Source of the DNA: [Clostridium] scindens | GTDB taxonomy: Bacteria > Bacillota > Clostridia > Lachnospirales > Lachnospiraceae | DNA length: 64,000 nucleotides | Direction: 5' to 3' | Assembly: GCF_019597925.1 (NCBI RefSeq) | Contig: NZ_CP080442.1 | Span: 2,646,001 to 2,710,000, forward strand | Shown: positions 1 to 7,686 of the stretch, one piece after another | Layout of the letters: the number at the start of each line of letters is the position of its first letter | Numbering within the stretch: position 1 is the first letter of the stretch | The notes under the pieces: generated by a model | Database searches by the model: none | What the model was told of the DNA's origin: nothing | The model's input: the letters and a program-made list of their open reading frames with translations, nothing else | Made by a program: the position numbers and the translations under genes

Positions 1-1107
1 TGAACACGCTAACACATTAGCATATTGATTATCCGCAAAATCATTTCTACATCTTTCACAAATATATCCATCTTCTGAATGCGTATCCACTGTTAACAGC
101 GTGAAATTGAAAGGTTCTTTTTGTTTTGCTAGTTCTAACAATTTTTCTTTAGCAAAGTTGAATAATTTCTGATCTTCATATCCCCACCAAACTCTATAGT
201 CCTTCGGAATCATTTCTTCATCTAAAGCATAATTATAATCCAGAATATTATAATTTCCATGCTCTGTAAAATAAAGTCTTCTTCCTCCAAACGTTGCATC
301 CGAACCAATCATTAACGTTTGAGAATAACCTGCTTGCTCCAAAATATCTCCTAATGTTACCGTATTCCCAAAAAATGATTCCTGTGTATCCATACCGTTT
401 GGATCTATAGATATGTTAAGCGGTAACCCTGAGGTCTGAGCAAACATAGCTGCAATTGTCCATGTGGCCCCAGGCATCGCATAGCCACCATTTAATTCAT
501 TATCTGTGCCCGAAAAATCTTCGTTTTCTTTTGCTAGTTTGGAAAGTTCCGGTATTATATTTTTTCTAAGTCCTCCTCCGTTTTGTTGATCGGTAAAAGT
601 TATTTCCATAGATTCTAAAAAAATATATATTAAATTTCTTTTTTTCTCGGGAAATATAATTTCCGTGTCCGCAGGGTCAACATAATAATTATCAACAAAA
701 GTTGAATATACGCCTTGCGCTTTAACATAACTTCCTGCGTCTAATTGCTCCCATGCACTATATATAAAAAAAGCAGACAATATCAAAGCCAAAAAGGTAC
801 CACCTCCCATAATAACAAAATATTTCTTCTGCTTCCTATATGTAATAAAAAGTATAAGAAATAGTATAAATACTAATATCGCTGGCACAATACTATAATT
901 TATATATTCTTTTATCATTTCTAGATTCGTGCCATCTAGAGGTGCTGATAGATGATACAACAATTCATCTATTGTTAAATTACTCCAAGTATCAAACATC
1001 CATCTAATACTTAAACACAGTACCGTAGCTAAAACGGTTAAAATCAAAACAAAAACTGTACCTAGAGAATTTATTAATTTTATTAATGGTTTTCTAATCT
1101 TTTTCAC
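1..1107 (-). CDS. LTA synthase-like phosphoglycerol transferase (C-terminus outside window)
   Basis: A minus-strand frame runs from a GTG at 1107 off the window edge. The N-terminus carries at least two membrane segments (one right after the start and one around residues 75-100, followed by a third), then an extracellular alkaline-phosphatase-fold domain. The segment NLIYIFLESMEIT and, further on, PGATWTIAAMFAQTSGLPL are typical of the LtaS/MdoB sulfatase family, which moves glycerol-phosphate from phosphatidylglycerol onto an envelope polymer; the Thr in the second motif is the likely catalytic residue by family analogy. The start is uncertain: the frame is open further upstream but has no ATG. 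It stands near gtrA and a DltD-like gene, which fits a teichoic-acid-like polymer locus. The C-terminal part cannot be judged. Confidence 0.8.
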   Translation of the reverse strand, partial: MKKIRKPLIKLINSLGTVFVLILTVLATVLCLSIRWMFDTWSNLTIDELLYHLSAPLDGTNLEMIKEYINYSIVPAILVFILFLILFITYRKQKKYFVIMGGGTFLALILSAFFIYSAWEQLDAGSYVKAQGVYSTFVDNYYVDPADTEIIFPEKKRNLIYIFLESMEITFTDQQNGGGLRKNIIPELSKLAKENEDFSGTDNELNGGYAMPGATWTIAAMFAQTSGLPLNISIDPNGMDTQESFFGNTVTLGDILEQAGYSQTLMIGSDATFGGRRLYFTEHGNYNILDYNYALDEEMIPKDYRVWWGYEDQKLFNFAKEKLLELAKQKEPFNFTLLTVDTHSEDGYICERCRNDFADNQYANVLACS

Positions 1108-1302
1108 TCTTTTCTCACTCTTTCGTAAACATATTTTTTATGATTTATCAACTTTTTATGCACCACTATGATAAAACTTACTTATCTTTTAATTATATCA
1201 GATATCCTAAGATTTTACGTCAGAATTTCCTATATTAATATCTAAAATGAAAGGTGATAAAATTTACTTTTTCAATATAATCAATAGACTATTCTATCTT
1301 CT

Positions 1303-1731
1303 TTATCTCTGTTTCCTAAATACAATCCACCGTTGACCAAAATAATTTAATAAAACAAATACTCCCATTCCAATCAACATAGAAACATTTTCCTGCACTA
1401 CTTTCTCATATTTATCTAATATCCATAACGTCAGTGGTTTAGCAAATCCATATGCCATCACATAACATACTGATATATTAACCACAAATACGACTACTTG
1501 CTTCCAAGACTTTTTTTGATCTTGGAAAGTAAAATATTTATTTAAAAAATAACTAAGCATGCTCCCAACAACATAATTGGATGCCGATGAAATCCAATAA
1601 TTAAAATGAAACATATTATATGCCGCAAACATAACAACCGTTCCGACAATCGTATTCGCTATTCCTACTAAGACAAACTTCCAAAATGTAGTATCCAATA
1701 CTTTACATAAATGATTATTCTTCCTCATCAT
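1303..1731 (-). CDS. GtrA-family membrane protein
   Basis: This 142-residue protein has four hydrophobic segments and the GtrA-family pattern (KFVLVGIANTIVGTVV near residues 18-33, NYVVGSMLSYFLNKYFTF near 52-69). GtrA-like proteins are thought to help flip or handle undecaprenyl-phosphate-linked sugars for envelope glycosylation. Its start overlaps the end of a broken gtrB-like glycosyltransferase, the usual partner, so the pair was probably translationally coupled before the partner decayed. Whether GtrA is still useful without it is unclear; another polyprenyl-phosphate glycosyltransferase elsewhere could serve. Confidence 0.85.
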   Translation of the reverse strand: MMRKNNHLCKVLDTTFWKFVLVGIANTIVGTVVMFAAYNMFHFNYWISSASNYVVGSMLSYFLNKYFTFQDQKKSWKQVVVFVVNISVCYVMAYGFAKPLTLWILDKYEKVVQENVSMLIGMGVFVLLNYFGQRWIVFRKQR

Positions 1732-2050
1732 CTGTCCTTTCGCTTATTATATTTTTTCGACGTGCTTTCATCTCCAAATAAATTTTACAAATATCCTCCC
1801 CGGTTACTCTATGACACACCCATTAAATTCCTCCAATAAAACAAACCAATGTGCATGTACTTGTCCTTGTAAGGTATTGCCCATAAAGGAACTAATTAAA
1901 GTCCAAATAATAAAAAAATACACAAAAGAAGCAAATATCCCCAGACTAGTAATAATGCGTATTGGCTTTATACTTAAACTTTTTATTCCATCAAAAGCAG
2001 CGATAACATCTTGATCATAGTATACCGAGATACTTTTGAATCCACAATGG
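1715..2050 (-). pseudogene. Remnant of a GtrB/DPM1-like polyprenyl-phosphate glycosyltransferase (C-terminal part)
   Basis: Reading the minus strand from about 2040, one frame gives the membrane part of a GT2 enzyme of the GtrB type (SLSIKPIRIITSLGIF, then a hydrophobic run and GNTLQGQ). After a frame change the end of the same family appears (GEDICKIYLEMKARRKNI), stopping at 1715-1717, 17 bases inside gtrA. The catalytic N-terminal domain is absent and the rest is split over two frames, so this is a decayed gene. It shows that gtrA once had a gtrB partner in the same operon. Confidence 0.75.
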
Positions 2051-2109
2051 GCACCATTTCTCTCAAGAATTTACCATAAGTTAAAATGTAATCAATATTA
2101 CACTTTTAT

Positions 2110-3109
2110 CTATTCATAAGTTCGTTTAGATTGTAAAAAATCACCTAGCCTTTTACTAAACTCATTTCCCAGTTCTCCCGACATATGACCTTCATAATCC
2201 AAGTATCCTTTAATGCTTCTGTTAAAACCGTTTAATTTAATGAAATTGAAGTCATAAAAAGGGACTCGATGCTTTTCCATCATTTTATTGTAATACTCAT
2301 GTGCCCTTTCAAAAGTTTGAGAATACAATTCTAATGTTTCTTGAGGTACTGGTGTTGTAATTACAATCAATTCAATACTTTTTTCTTTACAAAAATTCAC
2401 AAGTTTAAGGAAATACTTTTTTTCGACTTCTAATATCTTGTCTTCATTCCATAAAATAATATTAGGACTCCCCCTTATCTGCATTGGGATCCGCCACTTG
2501 ATACATATAGCCTTCCTTCGTATATTGCTGAGTTCCGGAATTAAGTGGTTTCATATCATAGTTTTTATATAACTTGCTTAATTTCATTCTAAATGTATTG
2601 ACAAACTGTGGAATCTTATTCCTATAATAAAACCAAGGCGCTAACGTTACTCTGGCATCCATTTTTTTTATTTTTTGATTAAAATATTCCATTTTAATTT
2701 TTGAAAAAGGAAACTCCTTGTAAATATACACGGAATTTGCTCCATCATTCTGTCTCGTAGACCAGTAGGATGGATCCAATTCGTAAATAATTCTTTTTGG
2801 TTTATGAAACCTGCACGCTTCCTTTACCAGAAAATAAGAATCTATTATATGTTCATCAGGCATGCAGATATTTGTGCTTTTCCTTCCCGTCACCTGATCT
2901 ACAATTTGCGGATTAATAGCGCTAAGGCCATGCGACGTGCCCACAAATATATCATCATATTTCTGTGTCGTAATCCTATGAACATTTACTCTGGCAATAT
3001 TATACTGTAGCGAGCCAAAATTCAGTAAGCCTGTTAATACACAACATACAACTATAAATCCCAAAGTTTTAATGACCTTATATCTCCACATGCTTCTCCT
3101 CTTTATCAC
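2110..3109 (-). pseudogene. DltD-like envelope SGNH-type protein, split by a frameshift in a G5 tract
   Basis: Two overlapping frames (3109-2462 and 2484-2110) together match, end to end, the intact DltD-like protein at 18.5-19.5 kb. Shared blocks include a single N-terminal membrane segment, FVGTSHGLSAINP (the SGNH-like GTSHG block), IIYELDPSYWS, and C-terminal IELIVITTPVP and YEGHMSG with its His. The break lies in a run of five G at about 2469-2473: with four G the frame would read DKGSPNIILW without interruption, matching DKGTFNNVPW in the paralogue. It may be a true null allele, a phase-variable tract or a sequencing error. If intact, the product would be a membrane-anchored extracytoplasmic acyl-transfer partner of a teichoic acid acylation system. 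Confidence 0.8.
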
Positions 3110-3172
3110 ACTTTTATAGTAATCCTACAATTTCCTTTTTAGGCATATATGCATGCCGGAAACGCTCAACCT

Positions 3173-3189
3173 GATTAAGACTCTTAATC
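3173..3189. promoter_or_regulatory. 17-bp perfect palindrome upstream of the DltD-like gene
   Basis: GATTAAGA-C-TCTTAATC is a perfect 8-bp inverted repeat with a one-base centre, about 65 bp upstream of the DltD-like start at 3109. Position and symmetry suit an operator, but no matching regulator is identified. Confidence 0.35.
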
Positions 3190-4063
3190 GCTTAACTTTC
3201 CTCTTATTATACCCATGGTTTTAAATGAATTCAACAATTCTGTATATTTTATTTGAGTCAGGGGATGCCAAGATTCTATAACTCATCATTAATCCGTACT
3301 AAATCTTTATGCACTCAAATAAAACAAAACACCATTCACAAACGAATCCTTCATAATCTTCGTTTATGAACAGTGTTTTAATCTCACCCTATTACCAACT
3401 TATCCAAACTGGGTTTTATGCTTCCAGCAGCGACATTTGTGCAGCAGCAATTGCAGCCGCAACAGCCTATGAATTTGCTAGGCTTGCCAGATTTCTGCCT
3501 GCAATTCTTACAATATCATAATTTTAATTCAGCATCTAGGCATCAACCCCATAATATATATTTGGCGCGCCTGTGTCCATAATATTGGTTCCCGGCGTTC
3601 CACCCAACTCAATCAGATTACAACAAGCCTTTACATAATCCACATTAATGCATGCTGATTTACAATATTGAATGGAGTAATATGTCGAATCTCTCTATCA
3701 CTTTTTATGTGACATCTTTGCTCCCCAAGTTTCTGTTTTCCTTAATAAAAAGGTCGGATCATCTTTTTAAATGTCACTGCCCGATCCCACTATTCTATAA
3801 TAAAAAAACTCCAAGAAACTCATTATATTTAGGCTAACTCAATAATCTTATAAATCATACATACACCAGAATTGTTGACTCTTTTTTACACAATATCAAA
3901 AATAAAGAACCATTTATAAATAAATCATATCTATTTTGATACATTAACTCTTCTATTACATTTCGAATAATATACTATTTTGTCGAATTTTATCCATTTA
4001 TTTCCATTAATTAAGGTTTATGTTTACAATATCTCAATCTAATACTTTTTAGGAGGATATTTT
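3190..4063. other. Gene-poor spacer with traces of a decayed coding sequence
   Basis: No credible gene is present. On the minus strand at about 3420-3650 one frame gives protein-like stretches (CCNLIELGGTPGTNIMDTGA, then IVRIAGRNLASLAN and AVAAAIAAAQMSLLEA) broken by several in-frame stops; this looks like a dead gene of unknown family. An imperfect hairpin lies at about 3335-3375 (AAACGAA ... TTCGTTT), followed by a T run. The 3840-4050 part is very AT-rich and probably carries the promoter of the Spo0A-like gene. Confidence 0.4.
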
Positions 4064-4402
4064 ATGGATAAAATCAAACAATTAATATTACGTCTCGGCA
4101 TACGTTCTACCTACAAAGGATTCCTTTATCTTGCCTACGCTTTAACTCTTTGTATACAAGATGATAGTTATCTTTTGTCAATATATACTCGTTTATATGC
4201 CGATGTAGCAAAACATTACAACGTTAATAAAGATAACGTTGAGCACTGTCTGCGAACAGTTGTATCTACTTGCTGGGATAAAGGTGACCGTAAATTTTTA
4301 ATCAAAATATCCGGTTATAATATGACTCAAAAACCAACAAATGGGGAGTTCATTGACATATTGTACCATTATTTAACCCTCCACGAAGAAATATCTTTAT
4401 AG
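4064..4402 (+). CDS. Stand-alone Spo0A C-terminal (DNA-binding) domain protein
   Basis: This 112-residue protein matches the effector domain of Spo0A over its full length: GIRSTYKGFLYLAYALTL corresponds to the first helices, LYADVAKHYN to the recognition-helix region, VEHCLRTVVSTCW to the following helix, and KPTNGEFID to the conserved KPTNSEFI near the end. The N-terminal receiver domain is missing altogether, not truncated, since a strong AGGAGG site stands 7 bases before the ATG. Such a protein would bind 0A-box-like DNA without phosphorylation control, or interfere with full-length Spo0A. It is one of few plus-strand genes here, with its own AT-rich upstream region and a hairpin after its stop. 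Confidence 0.8.
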   Translation: MDKIKQLILRLGIRSTYKGFLYLAYALTLCIQDDSYLLSIYTRLYADVAKHYNVNKDNVEHCLRTVVSTCWDKGDRKFLIKISGYNMTQKPTNGEFIDILYHYLTLHEEISL

Positions 4403-4425
4403 TTTATAGTAACAACTATTATGGC

Positions 4426-4464
4426 GGAACGATATGCGTCATCCTTATATGGCGCTATCGTTCC
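4426..4464. terminator. Bidirectional terminator between the Spo0A-like and DUF2085 genes
   Basis: GGAACGATA at 4426-4434 pairs with TATCGTTCC at 4456-4464, followed on the plus strand by a T-rich run. It lies between two convergent genes. Confidence 0.6.
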
Positions 4465-4468
4465 ATAT

Positions 4469-4840
4469 TTAGTTTTTCTCCATGTTTTTAGAAGTAATAC
4501 ATTCTTTAAAAATTCGTACTAAAACAGAGTAAAAGCCAAATCCCCCTAAAAATCCTGTTATCAAACGCCGAAAATTTGTTGATTCTTTAATCCGGCTCTC
4601 CTGAAGCCCCCAATCACTTCCCATAACCGCCAAACATAAAAACGCTTTCCTAAATGATATATCTTTAAATTTTCCTATAATCAAAGCCACACTTTGACCA
4701 ATAATCACTCCAGTGCATCTTGCACACACTGGAAATTGCTTGCCTTTATAAAAAAAACTTCGTTCTGGCATTTGATGACAACCGGAATAATTTCCGATCA
4801 TTCTAATCGTTTCTAAAACTGATTGCCGCAATCCTGACAT
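4469..4840 (-). CDS. DUF2085-family small membrane protein
   Basis: The 123-residue product contains the DUF2085 signature: a GCHQMPERSF block near residue 20 and FPVCARCTGVIIG near residue 37, followed by two or three hydrophobic segments. The Cys/His arrangement suggests metal binding at the membrane, but the family has no established function. The frame overlaps the 3' end of the zinc-ribbon gene by 28 bases; translation may begin at the internal Met 14, so coupling to the upstream gene is likely. Confidence 0.7.
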   Translation of the reverse strand: MSGLRQSVLETIRMIGNYSGCHQMPERSFFYKGKQFPVCARCTGVIIGQSVALIIGKFKDISFRKAFLCLAVMGSDWGLQESRIKESTNFRRLITGFLGGFGFYSVLVRIFKECITSKNMEKN

Positions 4841-5043
4841 ACATTAATCACCTTAGTTTCCGAAGTCGTCTTGCTTTTTCCTTTTCCCATGCCACATAAG
4901 CCACATAAAAAGCCAAATGGTCCTGCAATCAAAGTTCCTAAACATGCTTTAATCCAGCCAAATCCTTTCGTCTTTCCCTCAGTTGTTTGTTCCGTAACAG
5001 CATGGCTTGTTACGTTGTTGCTTCCGCATTTTGGACAAATCAT
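4813..5043 (-). CDS. Small zinc-ribbon membrane-associated protein
   Basis: This 76-residue protein begins with CPKCGS and ends with CQDCGNQF, giving one split four-cysteine zinc ribbon around a central glycine-rich hydrophobic stretch (residues 34-50). Proteins of this build are common and uncharacterised in Clostridia. A good GGAAG-type ribosome site precedes the ATG. It is the first gene of a two-gene unit with the DUF2085 gene; its promoter must lie in the 120 bp between it and the fibre cassettes. Confidence 0.65.
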   Translation of the reverse strand: MICPKCGSNNVTSHAVTEQTTEGKTKGFGWIKACLGTLIAGPFGFLCGLCGMGKGKSKTTSETKVINVCQDCGNQF

Positions 5044-5179
5044 TTTTCTTCCTCTCTTTCCCCTATGTATTCACTGCTTTATTATTCATTTTCTTCACCA
5101 TTATAAGCAAATACACTCTATTAGTCAATATAAATATACTCTAATAGCATTTTTCAAATTTACTTTTGATAGGCAAACC

Positions 5180-5198
5180 TGAATTAAATAGAAAATTG
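5180..5198 (+). repeat. Crossover site A
   Basis: TGAATTAAATAGAAAATTG in plus orientation, in the same reading phase (encoding ELNRKL) as the constant fibre part. It is the outermost left copy, so it marks the left edge of the invertible region. Confidence 0.75.
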
Positions 5199-5528
5199 GA
5201 TCAAGAATCATCGACAAAGGTCATGGGATTTTCATTTTTGCGCCGTGGAAACGAAGTATTAATGACACATAACAGTATTCTTGAAGTCGTTGAGGCTGGC
5301 CATGTCTACACTAATCAGGGGTCCATCCCAATGGGATACCGTCCAGTTCTTGATCTTTCCGCTATCCCGGGACTAATTACAGACGGAAATAACAAGATTA
5401 GAGGTACTTGGTGGCTCGTCGCAAATTCCACAGGCAGCATTAATGTGATAAGTTCCATCACACATAGTGATCCTCTCAGCTACGTTACTTCTGCCAGTTG
5501 GCCTACATCAGATGTAATCAACCTATAG
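5180..5528 (+). CDS. Silent tail-fibre C-terminal cassette A
   Basis: From the crossover site an open frame of about 115 codons (ELNRKLDQESSTKVMGF ... TSDVINL) runs to a TAG at 5526-5528. It has no ribosome site or credible start of its own, as expected for a cassette that is read only after joining the constant fibre N-terminus. Composition (many Ser, Thr, Gly, Trp, Val) suits a beta-rich receptor-binding tip. It shows no clear similarity by eye to cassettes B, C or D beyond the site, so it would give a different specificity. Confidence 0.75.
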
Positions 5529-5529
5529 T

Positions 5530-5872
5530 TTATTTGATTCCTATCAACATCCAACTGCTAAACGTCCAGCCATTTACAGTCCAGTTACCCATAACAAACG
5601 ATGTAGTAGATGCAAACCGTACGCTTCCACCAATACTATAACCTGTATTTGTTCCTACTCTCCCAAATTCAAGGTTTTTACCGATAAAAGAATCATTAAA
5701 CAGCATGATATGTGGGTTGAGTTCAGTCAAAAAGTATGTACCGGAATAAAAAAATGCTAGATACATTGTTTTAAACTGTGTGATATCTTTGATTGGAAAT
5801 GTACCGCTTGTTACAGCGTGTGCCAATATCTCAATGCTTTTAAAACTACTTTCTAATTTTCTAATTAATTCA
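5530..5872 (-). CDS. Silent tail-fibre C-terminal cassette B
   Basis: The frame starts at site B as TELIRKLESSFKSIEILAHAV and ends in FSSWMLIGIK with a stop at 5530, one base past the stop of cassette A on the other strand. Length (about 113 codons) equals the other cassettes. There is no start signal at the site. The product is rich in Phe, Gly, Ser and Thr, like a beta-structured fibre tip. It reads in the direction of the constant part but is separated from it by the recombinase and cassettes C and D, so it is silent in this arrangement. Confidence 0.75.
5853..5872 (-). repeat. Crossover site B
   Basis: TGAATTAATTAGAAAATTAG on the minus strand, one central base different from site A. Same orientation as site D. 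Confidence 0.7.
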
Positions 5873-5972
5873 GTATCCCTCTTTGAAACTTGTTATTAGT
5901 TACGTCTATAAAAGCGTACAACAAAAACACCCGACCCTCGCCGGATGTAAAAATATCCTTATTCCCCTCTTG

Positions 5973-6968
5973 CTATGCGCTTAAATACTTCTGATGATGA
6001 TACTTGATGCCTTCCTGGTCCACCGTGCAGTAGCCCATCGTCGTCTCCGGCTTCGCATGGCCCGCCATGACCATGGCCTCCTGCAGCGGCATCCCCCGGT
6101 TCAGGGCGTTGGTCAGGGATGTCCTGCGGAACCGGTGCGGGTGGGCCTTATCGACTCCCGCCCGCTGGCCCGTTCGCCGGATGATGTCCTCGATCCCCGT
6201 CTTCGACAGACGGCTATGCGGCCTCCTAGTGGATACGAACAGCGCCGGGCTCCCATCCGTCCGGCTGTCCAGATACTCCTTCATGTACAAGTTCGTCCTG
6301 TCGTTCAGGTAGACCCGCCTTTCCTTGCTTCCCTTCCCGAATACGATCAGGTCCTTGCTGGTGAAGCGGATGTCGTCGCGGTTCAGGGCTGCCAGTTCCG
6401 AGACCCTCACCGCCGTGCTGTAGAAGAACTCCATCATCGCCTTATCCCGGAGCGTGCTGCAGTTCCGTAGCAGCATCTCCCTCTCCTCGTCCGTGTAGGG
6501 CTTGCGGATCTTCTGCTCCACCTTGATCGCCTCTACCAGGGCCATGGGATTCCTCCGGATCCGGTCCCGGTCCCGCAGCCATGCGAAGAAGCTGCTGTAG
6601 ACCGCCCGGACGTTCTTGAGCGTCTGGTTGGACACCTGGCGGATCGCCTTGTAGGCCCGCATGTACCCGGAGATGTCCCCCTCCGTAATGTCCCGGACTG
6701 CCTTGTTCACATAGGACAGCAGCCTCTGCAACTCGTAGCGGTATCGGTCCACCGTCCCGGGGGACTTTCCCTCCAGGGCCTTCGACATCAGGTATTCCTC
6801 CAGGTCTATGGCCCAGCTCCTGTCTGAAATCCGCAGTTCCCGCTTCTCCTGCGAGATCTCGCACCCCTCGAACACCACCTGAAGGACCGTCTTAAGGTCC
6901 CTCAGGCATGCCTCGTCCAGAATGGCCTGCATCCTCCGCAACACCTCCATAATCTTCTGTTCCATCAT
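5973..6968 (-). CDS. Tyrosine recombinase, probable shufflon invertase
   Basis: This 331-residue protein has an N-terminal SAM-like core-binding domain (about residues 45-140) and a C-terminal catalytic domain with the full set of residues: Arg in STAVRVSEL, Lys in GKGSKERRV, HPHRFRRT (His and Arg), His in AGHAKPETT and the nucleophile Tyr in MGYCTV. It resembles the XerC/XerD-like integrases. The ribosome site AAAGGAG precedes two adjacent ATG codons. The gene lies inside the invertible region and would itself be flipped by an A-D inversion. Its G+C content is far higher than that of the cassettes on both sides, so it was probably recruited from another source. Direct proof that it acts on these sites is lacking. 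Confidence 0.85.
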   Translation of the reverse strand: MMEQKIMEVLRRMQAILDEACLRDLKTVLQVVFEGCEISQEKRELRISDRSWAIDLEEYLMSKALEGKSPGTVDRYRYELQRLLSYVNKAVRDITEGDISGYMRAYKAIRQVSNQTLKNVRAVYSSFFAWLRDRDRIRRNPMALVEAIKVEQKIRKPYTDEEREMLLRNCSTLRDKAMMEFFYSTAVRVSELAALNRDDIRFTSKDLIVFGKGSKERRVYLNDRTNLYMKEYLDSRTDGSPALFVSTRRPHSRLSKTGIEDIIRRTGQRAGVDKAHPHRFRRTSLTNALNRGMPLQEAMVMAGHAKPETTMGYCTVDQEGIKYHHQKYLSA

Positions 6969-7016
6969 TCCAACTCCTTTTTGCTTTCCATTGTAGCAAA
7001 TATTGCTGGCTATTCC

Positions 7017-7034
7017 TGAACTAAATAGAAATAT
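7017..7034 (+). repeat. Crossover site C
   Basis: TGAACTAAATAGAAATAT in plus orientation, the most divergent copy (one change in the left half and loss of one A at the right end) but in the same reading phase (ELNRN). Confidence 0.65.
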
Positions 7035-7332
7035 ATCTGATGTAGCAACTACTTTAGATACTCAACCAAATGTTATTATTCACAAAAGAGGTACTATGGT
7101 TGCCGTACAAGGTGTAGTAGCCATGAATTCACAAAGAATTAGCATTACGTTGCCATACAAGGCAATAGAACAGACCTGGTTTCCTGTCATCGGTTTAAAT
7201 AGTTCATCTGAACCAACAACTGGCTATACTGGACGCGGAGTTATAACAAAAAATAATAACGCAATGGATATAGTATTAGCAGGAGCGAATACATTCGGAT
7301 GCCTAAACTTTTCTTATAAAACAAAAGGCTAA
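7017..7332 (+). CDS. Silent tail-fibre C-terminal cassette C
   Basis: The open frame from the site (ELNRNISDVATTLDTQPN ... NFSYKTKG) ends at a stop at 7330-7332. It is about 105 codons, lacks its own start signals, and is on the strand opposite to the constant fibre part. A single inversion between sites C and D would place it in frame behind the constant part. The KRGTMVAVQGVVAM and VIGLNSSSEP segments look like beta strands of a fibre tip; no family is recognised. Confidence 0.75.
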
Positions 7333-7333
7333 C

Positions 7334-7686
7334 CTATAGTTTAAGATAATGAATACAATAGTTGACTCGTATCGGGGACGATGTCGCAGGATAAAAATAC
7401 TGAAAATATGCATTATTACTTCCCCACCATTCTGGGGCATAGAAATGAATAGCAGCAGCGTTTCCATCCCCGTTATTGGTAGTGATGACACATTTTCTTT
7501 CGTCAAAATTACTGATAGATGGATCATAGAATTTTAATTTAGACAGCAAGTCCGAAGCTAAAAACAATTGTCTATAATCCGCATTTGCGCCTTGCAATAC
7601 GCTAGTCCCCATAATCATGATGTGGTGTGCATATTCCCGCTTCGCTGCTGTTTCGGCGCTTAAATACAAATTTTCTATTTAATTCA
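7334..7686 (-). CDS. Tail-fibre C-terminal cassette D, adjacent to the constant part but out of frame
   Basis: Cassette D directly follows the constant fibre part, so it is the one in the expression position. Its long frame (LYLSAETAAKREYAHHIMIM ... YCIHYLKL, 112 codons from TTG at 7669) is shifted by one base against the constant part. Sites A and B have AAATT before the next base, whereas D has AAATTT; one extra T (7668-7670) causes the shift. Without it the joint would read ELNRKLYLSAE, as in the other cassettes. As written, the fibre would end after an unrelated 23-residue tail. This may be real (fibre off) or a sequencing error. Confidence 0.75.

Larger units (their letters stand above)
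5180..7686. mobile_element. Four-cassette shufflon for the tail-fibre C-terminus
   Basis: Four short related sequences (consensus TGAATTAAATAGAAAATT) stand at the 5' end of four alternative fibre C-terminal frames: A and C on the plus strand, B and D on the minus strand. The cassettes form two convergent pairs (A with B, C with D), with a tyrosine recombinase gene between the pairs. The constant fibre part enters from the right through site D. Inversions between oppositely oriented sites can bring A or C directly, and B after one prior inversion, next to the constant part. Recombination between same-orientation sites B and D would instead delete the recombinase. The arrangement is like the Rci shufflon of IncI plasmids, but on a tail fibre; the recombinase-site link is inferred. 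Confidence 0.85.

Noticed and set aside
3652..3837. 61-codon plus-strand frame
   Set aside because: No ribosome site, no protein-like composition, and it lies over a stretch where the opposite strand shows gene decay.
5994..6864. Long open frames on both strands within the recombinase gene
   Set aside because: They are products of its high G+C content; only the minus-strand frame 6968-5973 has the recombinase motifs and a ribosome site.
7660..7680. Programmed -1 frameshift to join fibre and cassette D
   Set aside because: The slippery run AAATTT is not in the needed phase and the cassette frame requires a +1 shift; an extra base in the site explains the data better.
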